From an uncultured Synergistales bacterium (GTDB lineage: Bacteria; Synergistota; Synergistia; Synergistales; Aminobacteriaceae), in contig CAJOMU010000022.1 in NCBI GenBank assembly GCA_905235735.1, positions 1-42,767 of the forward strand: 42,767 nt of DNA, in the 5' to 3' direction. The notes under the pieces were generated by a model that was given only the letters and a program-made list of their open reading frames with translations, was not told where the DNA came from and made no database searches. Numbering within the stretch: the first letter of the stretch is position 1; each line of letters starts with the position of its first letter. Shown one piece after another: positions 1-6,905 of the stretch. A program made the translations under genes and the position numbers.

Positions 1-3
1 CAT
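1..3 (-). CDS. Third Nif11-type precursor gene (start codon only)
   Basis: The minus strand at the left edge reads GAGAGGTAAACAGTATG, matching the ribosome binding site and start codon of the precursor gene at 89-396 (GGGAGGTAAACAGTATG). The preceding ~95 bases also match the spacer before that gene. A third tandem copy therefore begins here and runs out of the window. Only its ATG is visible, so its core peptide and reading-frame status are unknown. The call is inferred from the repeat. Confidence 0.6.
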
Positions 4-34
4 ACTGTTTACCTCTCGATTTGTTTCCTGCTGG

Positions 35-66
35 AAAAAACTGCTGCCCCCGAAAGAGCAACAGTT
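35..66 (-). terminator. Intrinsic terminator behind precursor copy 1
   Basis: On the minus strand a 9-bp stem (58-66 with 39-47, AACTGTTGC with GCAGCAGTT, one G-T pair) closes a ten-base loop and is followed at once by a T run (bases 35-40). It lies about 20 bases after the precursor stop codon and just before the ribosome site of the next copy. The same structure follows copy 2. Confidence 0.75.
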
Positions 67-88
67 CAATACATTTCAGCTTACCATG

Positions 89-396
89 TTACAATGTCGA
101 AATTACGTCGGCACCTCCGCAATCGTAGGGCATAAGGTTGCCACACACCGACCGTCTGCCGCCTGCAACCGCTTTCATCTCTTCGGGGGAGATTTCTTCC
201 ATTTCACCGAGCTTCAGTCCGTGTGCCTCTGCTACCTTTGCCGCTGCATCAGTGAGTGCCTTCTGTGCTTCGTCCTTGAGGCCCTTCTCTGCTACTAATG
301 CCTTCAGTGCCTCAAGTCAAGTGATGCCTTCTCAAGTTCCGCCTGTACTGCCTTATTGCTTGCTACAAGTTCAAAAAACTTTTTGCTGTCTGACAT
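89..396 (-). pseudogene. Nif11-leader RiPP precursor, copy 1 (frameshifted)
   Basis: From ATG at 396 the frame reads MSDSKKFFELVASNKAVQ and then hits a stop at 304-306 after 30 residues. A 5-bp tandem duplication (CAAGT twice, 313-322), absent from copy 2, shifts the frame. Removing it gives about 100 residues: an Ala/Glu/Lys-rich helical leader, the segment MEEISPEEMKAVAGG with a double-glycine cleavage site, and a 22-residue core starting RRSVCGN and holding two Cys, two Ser and one Thr. This layout matches Nif11-like leader (NHLP) precursors of post-translationally modified peptides. The ribosome site GGGAGG is good. Leader and core downstream of the indel remain open, so the break looks recent. 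Modification type cannot be told because no maturation enzyme is in the window. Confidence 0.75.
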
Positions 397-427
397 ACTG
401 TTTACCTCCCGATTTGTTTCCTGTTGG

Positions 428-460
428 AAAAAAACTGCTGCCCCCGAAAGAGCAACAGTT
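428..460 (-). terminator. Intrinsic terminator behind precursor copy 2
   Basis: Same hairpin as at 35-66: stem 452-460 with 433-441 on the minus strand, then a run of about seven T. It sits between the copy 2 stop codon and the copy 1 start, so copy 1 and later copies would be transcribed only by read-through. The ~30 bases between it and the copy 1 ribosome site leave no room for another full promoter. Confidence 0.75.
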
Positions 461-474
461 CAATACATTTCAGC

Positions 475-761
475 TTACCATGTTACAATGTTGCATACAA
501 TATGCGATACTGCACCGGTACAATTATAAGTGCCGCCTGCAACCGCTTTCATCTCGTCAACGTCAAGCTCTTCCATTCCGCCGAGCTTGAGTCCGTGTGC
601 CTCTGCCACCTTTGCCGCTGCATCAGCGAGTACCTTCTGTGCTTCGTCCTTGAGGCCCTTCTCTGCTACTAATGCCTTCAGTGCCTCAAGTGATGCCTTC
701 TCAAGTTCCGCCTGTACTGCCTTATCGCTTGGAGTTCAAAAAACTTTTTGCTGTCTGACAT
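475..761 (-). pseudogene. Nif11-leader RiPP precursor, copy 2 (frameshifted)
   Basis: First gene after the promoter, with ribosome site AGGAGG at 771-776 and ATG at 761. It starts MSDSKKFFEL like copy 1, but four bases are missing right after this point (copy 1 reads CTTGTAGCAAGC, copy 2 CTCCAAGC). The frame ends after 27 residues at 678-680. Restoring the four bases gives about 96 residues: the same leader (ALKALVAEKGLKDEAQK, then KLGGMEELDVDEMKAVAGG) and an unrelated 18-residue core, TYNCTGAVSHIVCNIVTW, with two Cys. Leader identity to copy 1 is high while the core is entirely different, as expected for a RiPP family with hypervariable cores. An assembly error cannot be excluded. Confidence 0.75.
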
Positions 762-794
762 GTTTTGTTACCTCCTGAAAAAATCTTGTTATAT

Positions 795-822
795 ATTTTA
801 TCATTAATTTGATTGGTGTCAA
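795..822 (-). promoter_or_regulatory. Sigma-70 promoter of the RiPP precursor array
   Basis: The minus strand carries TTGACA (817-822), a 16-base spacer and TAAAAT (795-800), close to consensus, about 35 bases before the ATG of copy 2. It begins only eight bases after the arnT stop codon. The array can therefore be expressed independently of the arn operon, although no terminator separates them. Confidence 0.75.
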
Positions 823-829
823 TACTCAA

Positions 830-2434
830 TCAATAATTCGCTATAACTATATCTGAACTCGTCTGCCATTCACGTTTTGCTCCTGGAAAACATGAATGCA
901 CATAGTCGCTGTTCTTGTTCCGTGAGGTCAGTATTATATGACGCTCTGAGTTCCATAGTTCCTGTGCTCTCTTCGTATCTATGAACCATTTATCACGCTC
1001 GTTATCCTGTTCTGCTCCGAATTCCAGTTCATCTATTATGTCTGCGGTTATCGTCCGGCGTTCAAGATAGTAATTCATTCCCTGCATTAACTTCTGAAAG
1101 ACTATCACGTCTTCAGGGCTTTCATTCCTGATGATTTCGGCGGCCTCTTTATGGGATAATAACTTTCCTTCAACTATAAATGCTCCTGATGCTGAATACA
1201 TGCACAGCACTCCGATCATGCACATCATGACTGATAAGTTCTTTCGGGGAAGAATGAAGGTTACTATCGTGAAGATGAAAAGCGTAACTGAAAGCATTAA
1301 CGCAGGAATTCTCATAGCAATTACATCAGTGTCATTCGTGTACATCGGCCAGATTATTCCCGTCAATGCCAATGGGATTAAGATTATCGCATTCAGTATG
1401 ATAAACGTCCTGAACTCTTTACCCTCGTATGATTGAAGTATCCCTCCGAATAATACTGCTAACGGCGGGTAACACGGAAGAATATACGTTACGAGTTTCG
1501 AATCAGAGAATGAGAAGAATATGAACGTCATGAAAAACCATAAACCTAAAAATATTCCGTCGGACTTCGCAATTAATCTGCACTTTCCAAGCATGGCCTT
1601 CATTGAATCCCATAGTAAGCCCGTGTATGGAACTAATCCGGCTATCAGTATCGGAATGAACCAGTATACAGGCTGATAACGATCGTGAATCGTCGTCGTG
1701 TATCGCAGGAAATGTTCACGTATGAAGAAGAAGTAAAAGAAGTCAGGATTTGCTATGCACACTGGAATGAACCAGATGCAATTTACGATGAAGAAGATTA
1801 TTATTGCTGAAGGTGAGAATATCCGCGTGAGTATGCGTTTGGCCTGGCCTGTCATTATTGCATATATCACAGCTATTCCTCCAGGCAGAACTACTCCGAT
1901 TAATCCCTTCGTCAGTACTGAGAGTGCCATTGAGACATAGAACATAATCAGCCAGAATTTTTTACTCACATCATCAACCCACATTCGGAAACAGAACAGC
2001 GATAATGTGAAAAAGAATGTTAATGCCATATCCGTTATGTTTATGTGCGATATTCCGAACCATAATGTACATGAGGCCAATATAATCCCTGACATGAATG
2101 AGGCCCGTTTATCCTTCGTGATTTTGTACGCCAGAAGTGATGTTACTGCACATCCCAAGAGGCCAAGCAGAACAGGCGTAAATCGTCCGGCAAATTCATT
2201 CTGTCCGAACACCTTGAATGATGCAGCCGTGAACCAGTAATGCAGTATTGGCTTCTCGAAATATTTCACGTAATTCAGTTTCGGTGTTATGTAGTCTCCC
2301 GATTCAATCATCTCACGCGGTATCTCCGAATAACGGCCTTCATCCGGGTCAAGGAATCCGTAATCACCCAATCCCGAAAAATATACATACACCACAAGCA
2401 GAACTGCTAATACACAGAATATCTTCTTAGTCAT
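830..2434 (-). CDS. arnT: ArnT: aminoarabinose transferase to lipid A
   Basis: Membrane glycosyltransferase (GT83/PMT family) that moves 4-amino-4-deoxy-L-arabinose from undecaprenyl phosphate to lipid A on the periplasmic face, lowering negative charge and giving resistance to polymyxin and other cationic peptides. The 534 residues compare with about 550 in E. coli. After the first membrane helix comes the family motif DPDEGRYSEIPREM, then YFEKPILHYW, and many hydrophobic helices up to about residue 410, with a soluble C-terminal part. The start overlaps the upstream decarboxylase gene by eight bases (ATGACTAA), so translation is probably coupled. It is the last arn gene. No arnE/arnF flippase genes follow; the RiPP array comes next. 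Confidence 0.9.
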   Translation of the reverse strand: MTKKIFCVLAVLLVVYVYFSGLGDYGFLDPDEGRYSEIPREMIESGDYITPKLNYVKYFEKPILHYWFTAASFKVFGQNEFAGRFTPVLLGLLGCAVTSLLAYKITKDKRASFMSGIILASCTLWFGISHINITDMALTFFFTLSLFCFRMWVDDVSKKFWLIMFYVSMALSVLTKGLIGVVLPGGIAVIYAIMTGQAKRILTRIFSPSAIIIFFIVNCIWFIPVCIANPDFFYFFFIREHFLRYTTTIHDRYQPVYWFIPILIAGLVPYTGLLWDSMKAMLGKCRLIAKSDGIFLGLWFFMTFIFFSFSDSKLVTYILPCYPPLAVLFGGILQSYEGKEFRTFIILNAIILIPLALTGIIWPMYTNDTDVIAMRIPALMLSVTLFIFTIVTFILPRKNLSVMMCMIGVLCMYSASGAFIVEGKLLSHKEAAEIIRNESPEDVIVFQKLMQGMNYYLERRTITADIIDELEFGAEQDNERDKWFIDTKRAQELWNSERHIILTSRNKNSDYVHSCFPGAKREWQTSSDIVIANY

Positions 2435-3437
2435 GATATGCTCCTAATGTCTTTCTCACTGCCTCACGCAATGTTACTTTTGGCTGCCAGCCTAAACTCA
2501 TTATGTTGTTGATTGAGGGTACACGGTTCTTCGTGTCATCGTAACCGTTCGAGTAATAGCTCTCTGGTGAAATCGTTACAACTTTCACGCTCTCTGCATT
2601 ACGTCTGAATGATGAGAATGATTTCATTTCATCTATGATTATCTCTGTGAGTTCGCGAATCGAATAGTTGTTGTTCGGATTGCCTATGTTGAATATTCTG
2701 CTGTCTGCACGATTGCCTTCGTTCCTGAGAATTAACATCAATGCATCTGTTCCGTCGCCTATCCATGTAAAACTGCGTCTCTGTTCTCCGCCTCCGACAA
2801 GTTTCACCTCTCCGCGATTCAGAATGTCGTAGATTATCTGCGTTAATGAACGTGCACGATGTTCTTTCGCGTCATTCATCGTGTCCAGTCCCGGCCCAAT
2901 CCAGTTGAACGGTCTGAACAATGTGTACTGCAATCCCTTTTCCTGTCCGTAGGCCGTGATTACACGATCTATCATCTGCTTGGAACAGCTGTATATCCAT
3001 CGCATTTTATTCACCGGGCCAAGTACTAACGAGCTGGTCTCTTCATCAAGATTCGATGAGCCGTCTGACATTCCATAGACTTCTGATGTTGAAGGGAAGA
3101 TTACACGCTTTCCATACTCTACACACATTCGGATAACTTTCAGGTTCTGCTCGAAGTCAAGTTCAAATGTCCAGAGTGGATGTGTGAGATAGTATGAAGG
3201 CATTGCTACTCCTGCAAAAGGTAATACTACATCACTGATTTTCACCTGCTCACGAATATATTCCGTCTCAGTGAATATATCCCCCTTGTAACATGTGAAT
3301 CGCTTATGCCCTGAAAATTTCTCAAGTCTGCTCGTGTTGATGTCAAATGCACTTACTTCATAATCTGTCGTGTTCAGAAGTTTTTCAGTTAAATGCGTGC
3401 CTATGAAACCGCCTGCTCCTAAGATAAATACTCTCAA
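2427..3437 (-). CDS. arnA: UDP-glucuronate C4 decarboxylase (ArnA C-terminal half)
   Basis: Stand-alone version of the dehydrogenase/decarboxylase half of ArnA. It oxidises and decarboxylates UDP-glucuronate to the UDP-4-keto-pentose. The 336 residues form an extended short-chain dehydrogenase with the N-terminal NAD motif GAGGFIG (7-13), the catalytic region PSTSEVYG, and YSCSKQ with Tyr and Lys. VVLPFAGVAMP, FELDFEQNL and LFRPFNWIGPGLD follow the E. coli ArnA sequence closely, which separates it from generic epimerases. In enterobacteria this domain is fused behind the formyltransferase; here the two are separate genes with arnD and arnB between them. It overlaps arnB by four bases (ATGA). 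Confidence 0.9.
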   Translation of the reverse strand: MRVFILGAGGFIGTHLTEKLLNTTDYEVSAFDINTSRLEKFSGHKRFTCYKGDIFTETEYIREQVKISDVVLPFAGVAMPSYYLTHPLWTFELDFEQNLKVIRMCVEYGKRVIFPSTSEVYGMSDGSSNLDEETSSLVLGPVNKMRWIYSCSKQMIDRVITAYGQEKGLQYTLFRPFNWIGPGLDTMNDAKEHRARSLTQIIYDILNRGEVKLVGGGEQRRSFTWIGDGTDALMLILRNEGNRADSRIFNIGNPNNNYSIRELTEIIIDEMKSFSSFRRNAESVKVVTISPESYYSNGYDDTKNRVPSINNIMSLGWQPKVTLREAVRKTLGAYHD

Positions 3438-4504
3438 CTGTTATTTTTCCTCCTCATGAATTCCTTGATAGTCTCTGCTACCCTCTTCACATCTTCATCT
3501 TTCATCATTGGGTATAACGGTAACGATATTTCCTGCTCATAATACTTTTCAGCCTCCGGGAAATCTCCGTCATGATAGCCGTAATGCTCACGATAATATT
3601 TATGCAATGGAACGGGCTTATAGTGTGTCGTGGGGTTGATGTCATGTTCACGAAGATACTCTGATAGTTCATCGCGTAGATTATTCGTTACCTGAAGTGC
3701 GTAGATGTGCCACAGATGATTTTCATGTTCCGGCGGAAGTATTACGTTCTCAACTCCCGATAACTGTTTCTGATACATCGCGGCTAATTCCCTGCGTCTG
3801 GCTATGAATTCATCAAGCCGATTCATCTGGCTCAACCCTAATGCACAATGTATCTCTGATAGTCTGTAGTTGTAACCGAGTTCAATCATCTCTTTCTGAT
3901 ACATTCCGTGATTCCTGAAACGCAATAACCTCTCTGCATATTCGTCATTGTTCGTGAGGACTGCACCGCCTTCACCTGTCGTTATGTGTTTCACAGGGTG
4001 AAAGCTGAGTGTCATCATGTCTGCAAATTCTTTCCTGTCATGGCCTAATGCATGACTTGCATCTTCAATCAGTATCGCTTCTGGTGCAATTGCCCTGTAT
4101 GCTTTGATGTCCAATGGATAACCCGCAAAACTCACCGGCACTATTGCCCGTACTGGTTTCGTGATTCGTGTCTTAGTGTTCAGGCATAATGTCTTTGGGT
4201 CTATGTCCGCAAAAATGGGAGTTGCTCCTGTGTAGATTATGCTGTTTGATGTTGCAGCGAATGTCAGTGCCGTTGTCAGTGCGTAATCCCCTTCTTGAAG
4301 TCCTGCTGCATTCATCGCTCCGTGCAACGCCGATGTCCCTGATGAGAATGTTATTGCATGTTTCATTCCTACGTATTCGGCTAACTTCTTCTCGAATGCT
4401 TCAACTGTAGGCCCCATTGTAAGCCAATCACCGCGCAATATTCTCACTACTTCTGCTATGTCGTCATCATTTATCCATTGACGGCCATATGATAACTTCT
4501 TCAT
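3434..4504 (-). CDS. arnB: ArnB: UDP-4-keto-pentose aminotransferase
   Basis: PLP enzyme of the DegT/DnrJ/EryC1 family that transfers the amino group of glutamate to UDP-4-keto-pentose, giving UDP-L-Ara4N. It has 356 residues, near the family's usual length. Visible motifs: DWLTMGPTVEAFE near the N-terminus, SSGTSALHGAM for phosphate binding, LIEDASHALG with the cofactor Asp, and SFHPVKHITTGEGG with the Schiff-base Lys. The set is diagnostic for sugar aminotransferases, and the place in the arn operon fixes the substrate. It overlaps the downstream decarboxylase by four bases and follows arnD after 19 bases. Confidence 0.9.
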   Translation of the reverse strand: MKKLSYGRQWINDDDIAEVVRILRGDWLTMGPTVEAFEKKLAEYVGMKHAITFSSGTSALHGAMNAAGLQEGDYALTTALTFAATSNSIIYTGATPIFADIDPKTLCLNTKTRITKPVRAIVPVSFAGYPLDIKAYRAIAPEAILIEDASHALGHDRKEFADMMTLSFHPVKHITTGEGGAVLTNNDEYAERLLRFRNHGMYQKEMIELGYNYRLSEIHCALGLSQMNRLDEFIARRRELAAMYQKQLSGVENVILPPEHENHLWHIYALQVTNNLRDELSEYLREHDINPTTHYKPVPLHKYYREHYGYHDGDFPEAEKYYEQEISLPLYPMMKDEDVKRVAETIKEFMRRKNNS

Positions 4505-4523
4505 GTTCTAATTCTAAGTCTCC

Positions 4524-5402
4524 TTACTGCTGTACCGCTAATGTTCCTGCTCTGCCTTTGAGAGTTCCCATTGTGATTCGCGAATGCACAAGCTCTGAAT
4601 TTCTCAATGCATCTCTCAACGTCAGAAATTCTATATCATTATCACTGCATTTACGCAGAAATTCTCTGAATGTATCATACATCATTCCGCCTTCCATCTC
4701 CGTATGTATCGTATGAACGTTCAGACCTTCGTGTAAAAGTTTCATGTAATAATCATTGAGCATATCTGACGGAACATATACGAGTGCTTCGTCCATTGTG
4801 GGAAGTGTTGAAGGTATCTGCGGAGTCCTGAATGATACGCCGTCTATCTCTGATATGAAGGGTGAATAGCCACGTACATCACTGCAATAGTCGAAATCTA
4901 ATTCGTCCTGCACATATAAACTGTCCTTTGTTACCTGCCAGCCTGGAGCAGCACATGATCTCGCACGTTCTCCTGAAATCTTCTCGTAGAGTTCCAATGC
5001 CTTGTTGAATTCCGCAAGTATATTTTCTCGTGTCAGCTTGGGCAAATTATCCTGCCAGTAAACATGATCCCATGAATGTATCCCGCAGTCATGGCCTTCA
5101 TATAATGCCCTGCGAATCAAATCAGGGTTCGATTCCGCTATCATTGGGGCTGGAAGTAATGTGCCGTATAACATCGTCTTTAATCCGTAGGCTGTCGTGG
5201 CTTTCGTCTTGAACATCTTCGTTATGAATCCTTTTCGGAATATTCGCCGTATTGCCTTGCCGGAGTTGTCAGGCCCCATTGAGAAAAATATCGATGCTTT
5301 AACTTTATGTTCATTCAGTGCGTCTAAGAGCTTAGGCAATCCTTCGGTGTAACCTCTCAGAGTATCAATGTCTATCTTTATCGCTAATTTAATTCTTCCC
5401 AT
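4524..5402 (-). CDS. arnD: ArnD: deformylase of undecaprenyl-phosphate-Ara4FN
   Basis: NodB-type polysaccharide deacetylase that removes the formyl group from lipid-linked Ara4FN at the membrane, making the sugar ready for transfer. 292 residues, usual size. It starts KLAIKIDIDTLRGYTEGLPK with the metal-binding Asp pair, then KASIFFSMGPDN and GIHSWDHVYWQ with the metal-binding His residues, all matching E. coli ArnD. Later PSTLPTMDEAL and VHTIHTEMEGG also match. The start ATG at 5402 lies 19 bases inside the upstream formyltransferase gene. Confidence 0.9.
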   Translation of the reverse strand: MGRIKLAIKIDIDTLRGYTEGLPKLLDALNEHKVKASIFFSMGPDNSGKAIRRIFRKGFITKMFKTKATTAYGLKTMLYGTLLPAPMIAESNPDLIRRALYEGHDCGIHSWDHVYWQDNLPKLTRENILAEFNKALELYEKISGERARSCAAPGWQVTKDSLYVQDELDFDYCSDVRGYSPFISEIDGVSFRTPQIPSTLPTMDEALVYVPSDMLNDYYMKLLHEGLNVHTIHTEMEGGMMYDTFREFLRKCSDNDIEFLTLRDALRNSELVHSRITMGTLKGRAGTLAVQQ

Positions 5403-6163
5403 TCAAGCACCTCAAGCTGTCCGTCTTTTATGCAAGTCTTCCATACCATAACCTTTTTACCGTTACGATAGAAAAATGCTCCCGGAAATGGTTTAGCTAC
5501 TGCCCTCACTAAATTATGAATCTCTCTTGCGCTCTTTGACCAGTCAATTAATCCGTCCTCTGGTCTTCGTCTTCCGAATTTCGTTGCTTTTGATTCATCC
5601 TGAGGAGTTCCTTCCGCATTTCCAGCTAGAATATCATTCAGTGAACGTGATAATACGCGTCCTGCCGCAGGAATTATCTTCATGAATACGTCATGTGATG
5701 TCTCATTCTCACCGATTGATACTGCTTCCTGATTCACTATGTTTCCTCTGTCCGCGTATTTCGTCATGTGATGCAAGGTTACTCCCGTTTCAGTCTCTCC
5801 GTTCAGGACTGCCCAGTTCACACATGCACGGCCTCTGTATTTCGGCAGTAACGAACCATGCATGTTGAATGCTCCCAAAGGTGCAAGGTCTAAAATCTTC
5901 ATGTCAATCATCGAACGGTAATAGAATGAGAATATCACGTCAGGTTTTGCTGCTTTCACTGTCTCATAATCTGGTTCACTCGTGAGAACATTTAGTAGAT
6001 TGTTCTTCTTCGAGAGTTCATACACTGAATCGAACCAGTGTTCTTCATTTGGGTCATCTTCATGCGTGTATACGAGCGTTATCTTTACGTCAGGGTGAGA
6101 AAGCAATACCTTCATGCATTCACAGCCTACGGAACTATATGCAAATACTACAGCATTCTTCAT
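5384..6163 (-). CDS. arnA: UDP-Ara4N formyltransferase (ArnA N-terminal half)
   Basis: Stand-alone formyltransferase half of ArnA, which transfers a formyl group from 10-formyl-tetrahydrofolate to UDP-L-Ara4N so the sugar can be loaded onto undecaprenyl phosphate. 259 residues. FNMHGSLLPKYRGRA carries the catalytic Asn and His; NGETETGVTLH and ADRGNIV (catalytic Asp) follow, then KFGRRRPEDGLIDW as in ArnA. The C-terminal OB-like part is shorter than in E. coli and ends near residue 259 without the linker to the decarboxylase. ATG at 6163 follows the arnC stop by four bases, and its ribosome site AAGGAGA lies in the last codons of arnC. Confidence 0.9.
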   Translation of the reverse strand: MKNAVVFAYSSVGCECMKVLLSHPDVKITLVYTHEDDPNEEHWFDSVYELSKKNNLLNVLTSEPDYETVKAAKPDVIFSFYYRSMIDMKILDLAPLGAFNMHGSLLPKYRGRACVNWAVLNGETETGVTLHHMTKYADRGNIVNQEAVSIGENETSHDVFMKIIPAAGRVLSRSLNDILAGNAEGTPQDESKATKFGRRRPEDGLIDWSKSAREIHNLVRAVAKPFPGAFFYRNGKKVMVWKTCIKDGQLEVLEWEELN

Positions 6164-6167
6164 GTAA

Positions 6168-6833
6168 TCATCTCCTTATCATGTATGCAGTTTTCATCAG
6201 GCTCATGAATAATCGTATCAGCTTCAGAAAACTATATTTTGATTCTCCGTATTCGCGTTCACTGTGGGATATTTCTATTTCAACTGGATTATGTGAAAAT
6301 TTCTGTGCAAGTGCTGGAATGAATATATCATTGCGTTTAACCTTCAGCATTCTTTCGACAACTTCCCTTGAATATCCCCGTAACATGCAGCCGTAATCGC
6401 TTATCTGAAATCCCGTTATGAGATTAGTGATTCTGTTCACTATGCGTGAGGCATAACGCCGGAAGAAAGTATCTTTTCGCTTCATTCTGACAGTGCCTAT
6501 TGCATCATGGCCAAGTCTGAACTGTTCAATCAGTCTGGGGATTTCTTCAGGTGGATTCTGTAAATCTGCGTCCATTGTGATAATCAGTGAGCCTTTTGCA
6601 TTCTCAAAGCCTTTCATGATTGCCTCATGCTGTCCGAAATTCCCTCCCATATCTATCACATGAACACATGAATTCTTTTCTTGTTCCCGTAGCATTGAGA
6701 GTGATTCGTCTTTGCTTCCGTCATTGATGAAAATGATTTCGTGATTGTAATCTTTCATGACTGGTATTAATCTTGAGAATAGTGAAGGCAGTGATTGTTC
6801 CTCATTGTATACAGGGATTACTATGCTTATCAT
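6168..6833 (-). CDS. arnC: ArnC-like glycosyltransferase lacking membrane segment
   Basis: Family 2 glycosyltransferase expected to join Ara4FN from the UDP sugar to undecaprenyl phosphate. VIPVYNEEQSLPSL opens the GT-A fold, INDGSKDES follows, and MDADLQNPPEEIPRL holds the metal-binding DAD motif and matches ArnC almost word for word. SDYGCMLRGYSREVV and EREYGESKYSFLKLIRL are further ArnC signatures. It has only 221 residues against about 320 in E. coli: the C-terminal transmembrane helices are missing. This looks native rather than truncated, because the final codons form the ribosome site of the next gene. It is the first gene of the operon; its own ribosome site is weak. Confidence 0.85.
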   Translation of the reverse strand: MISIVIPVYNEEQSLPSLFSRLIPVMKDYNHEIIFINDGSKDESLSMLREQEKNSCVHVIDMGGNFGQHEAIMKGFENAKGSLIITMDADLQNPPEEIPRLIEQFRLGHDAIGTVRMKRKDTFFRRYASRIVNRITNLITGFQISDYGCMLRGYSREVVERMLKVKRNDIFIPALAQKFSHNPVEIEISHSEREYGESKYSFLKLIRLFMSLMKTAYMIRR

Positions 6834-6905
6834 TTGCTACCGGCTTTCAACATTTTTTGCAAGTATTCTATCATCACAATATTAGAATTTAACATAATCG
6901 TGCAA

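Larger units (their letters stand above)
1..761 (-). repeat. Tandem array of RiPP precursor units
   Basis: Bases 1-97 and 394-491 are nearly identical, with a couple of substitutions and one A more in the second. They carry the end of one gene, its terminator, a spacer and the next ribosome site and start. The leader-coding parts (about 170-396 and 540-761) are also near-identical. Between these blocks lies a short core-coding segment that differs completely between units. Start codons fall at 761, 396 and 3 on the minus strand, giving unit lengths of 365 and 393 bases. Confidence 0.9.

Noticed and set aside
741-761. Rescue of the frameshifted RiPP leaders by slippage at the A5 and T6 runs after codon 4
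   Set aside because: Both indels would need the same correction (one added base), which looked suggestive, but adding a base at either run brings TGA into frame immediately (TTT TTT TGA), so slippage there cannot restore the peptide.
1-761. CRISPR-like array
   Set aside because: The repeats are long (about 100-230 bases), unequal and coding, with ribosome sites and terminators; no short palindromic repeats with regular spacers occur.
86-778. Plus-strand open frames across the left-edge array
   Set aside because: They have no good ribosome sites and mirror the leader-coding repeats; the minus strand explains the conservation, promoter, ribosome sites and terminators.
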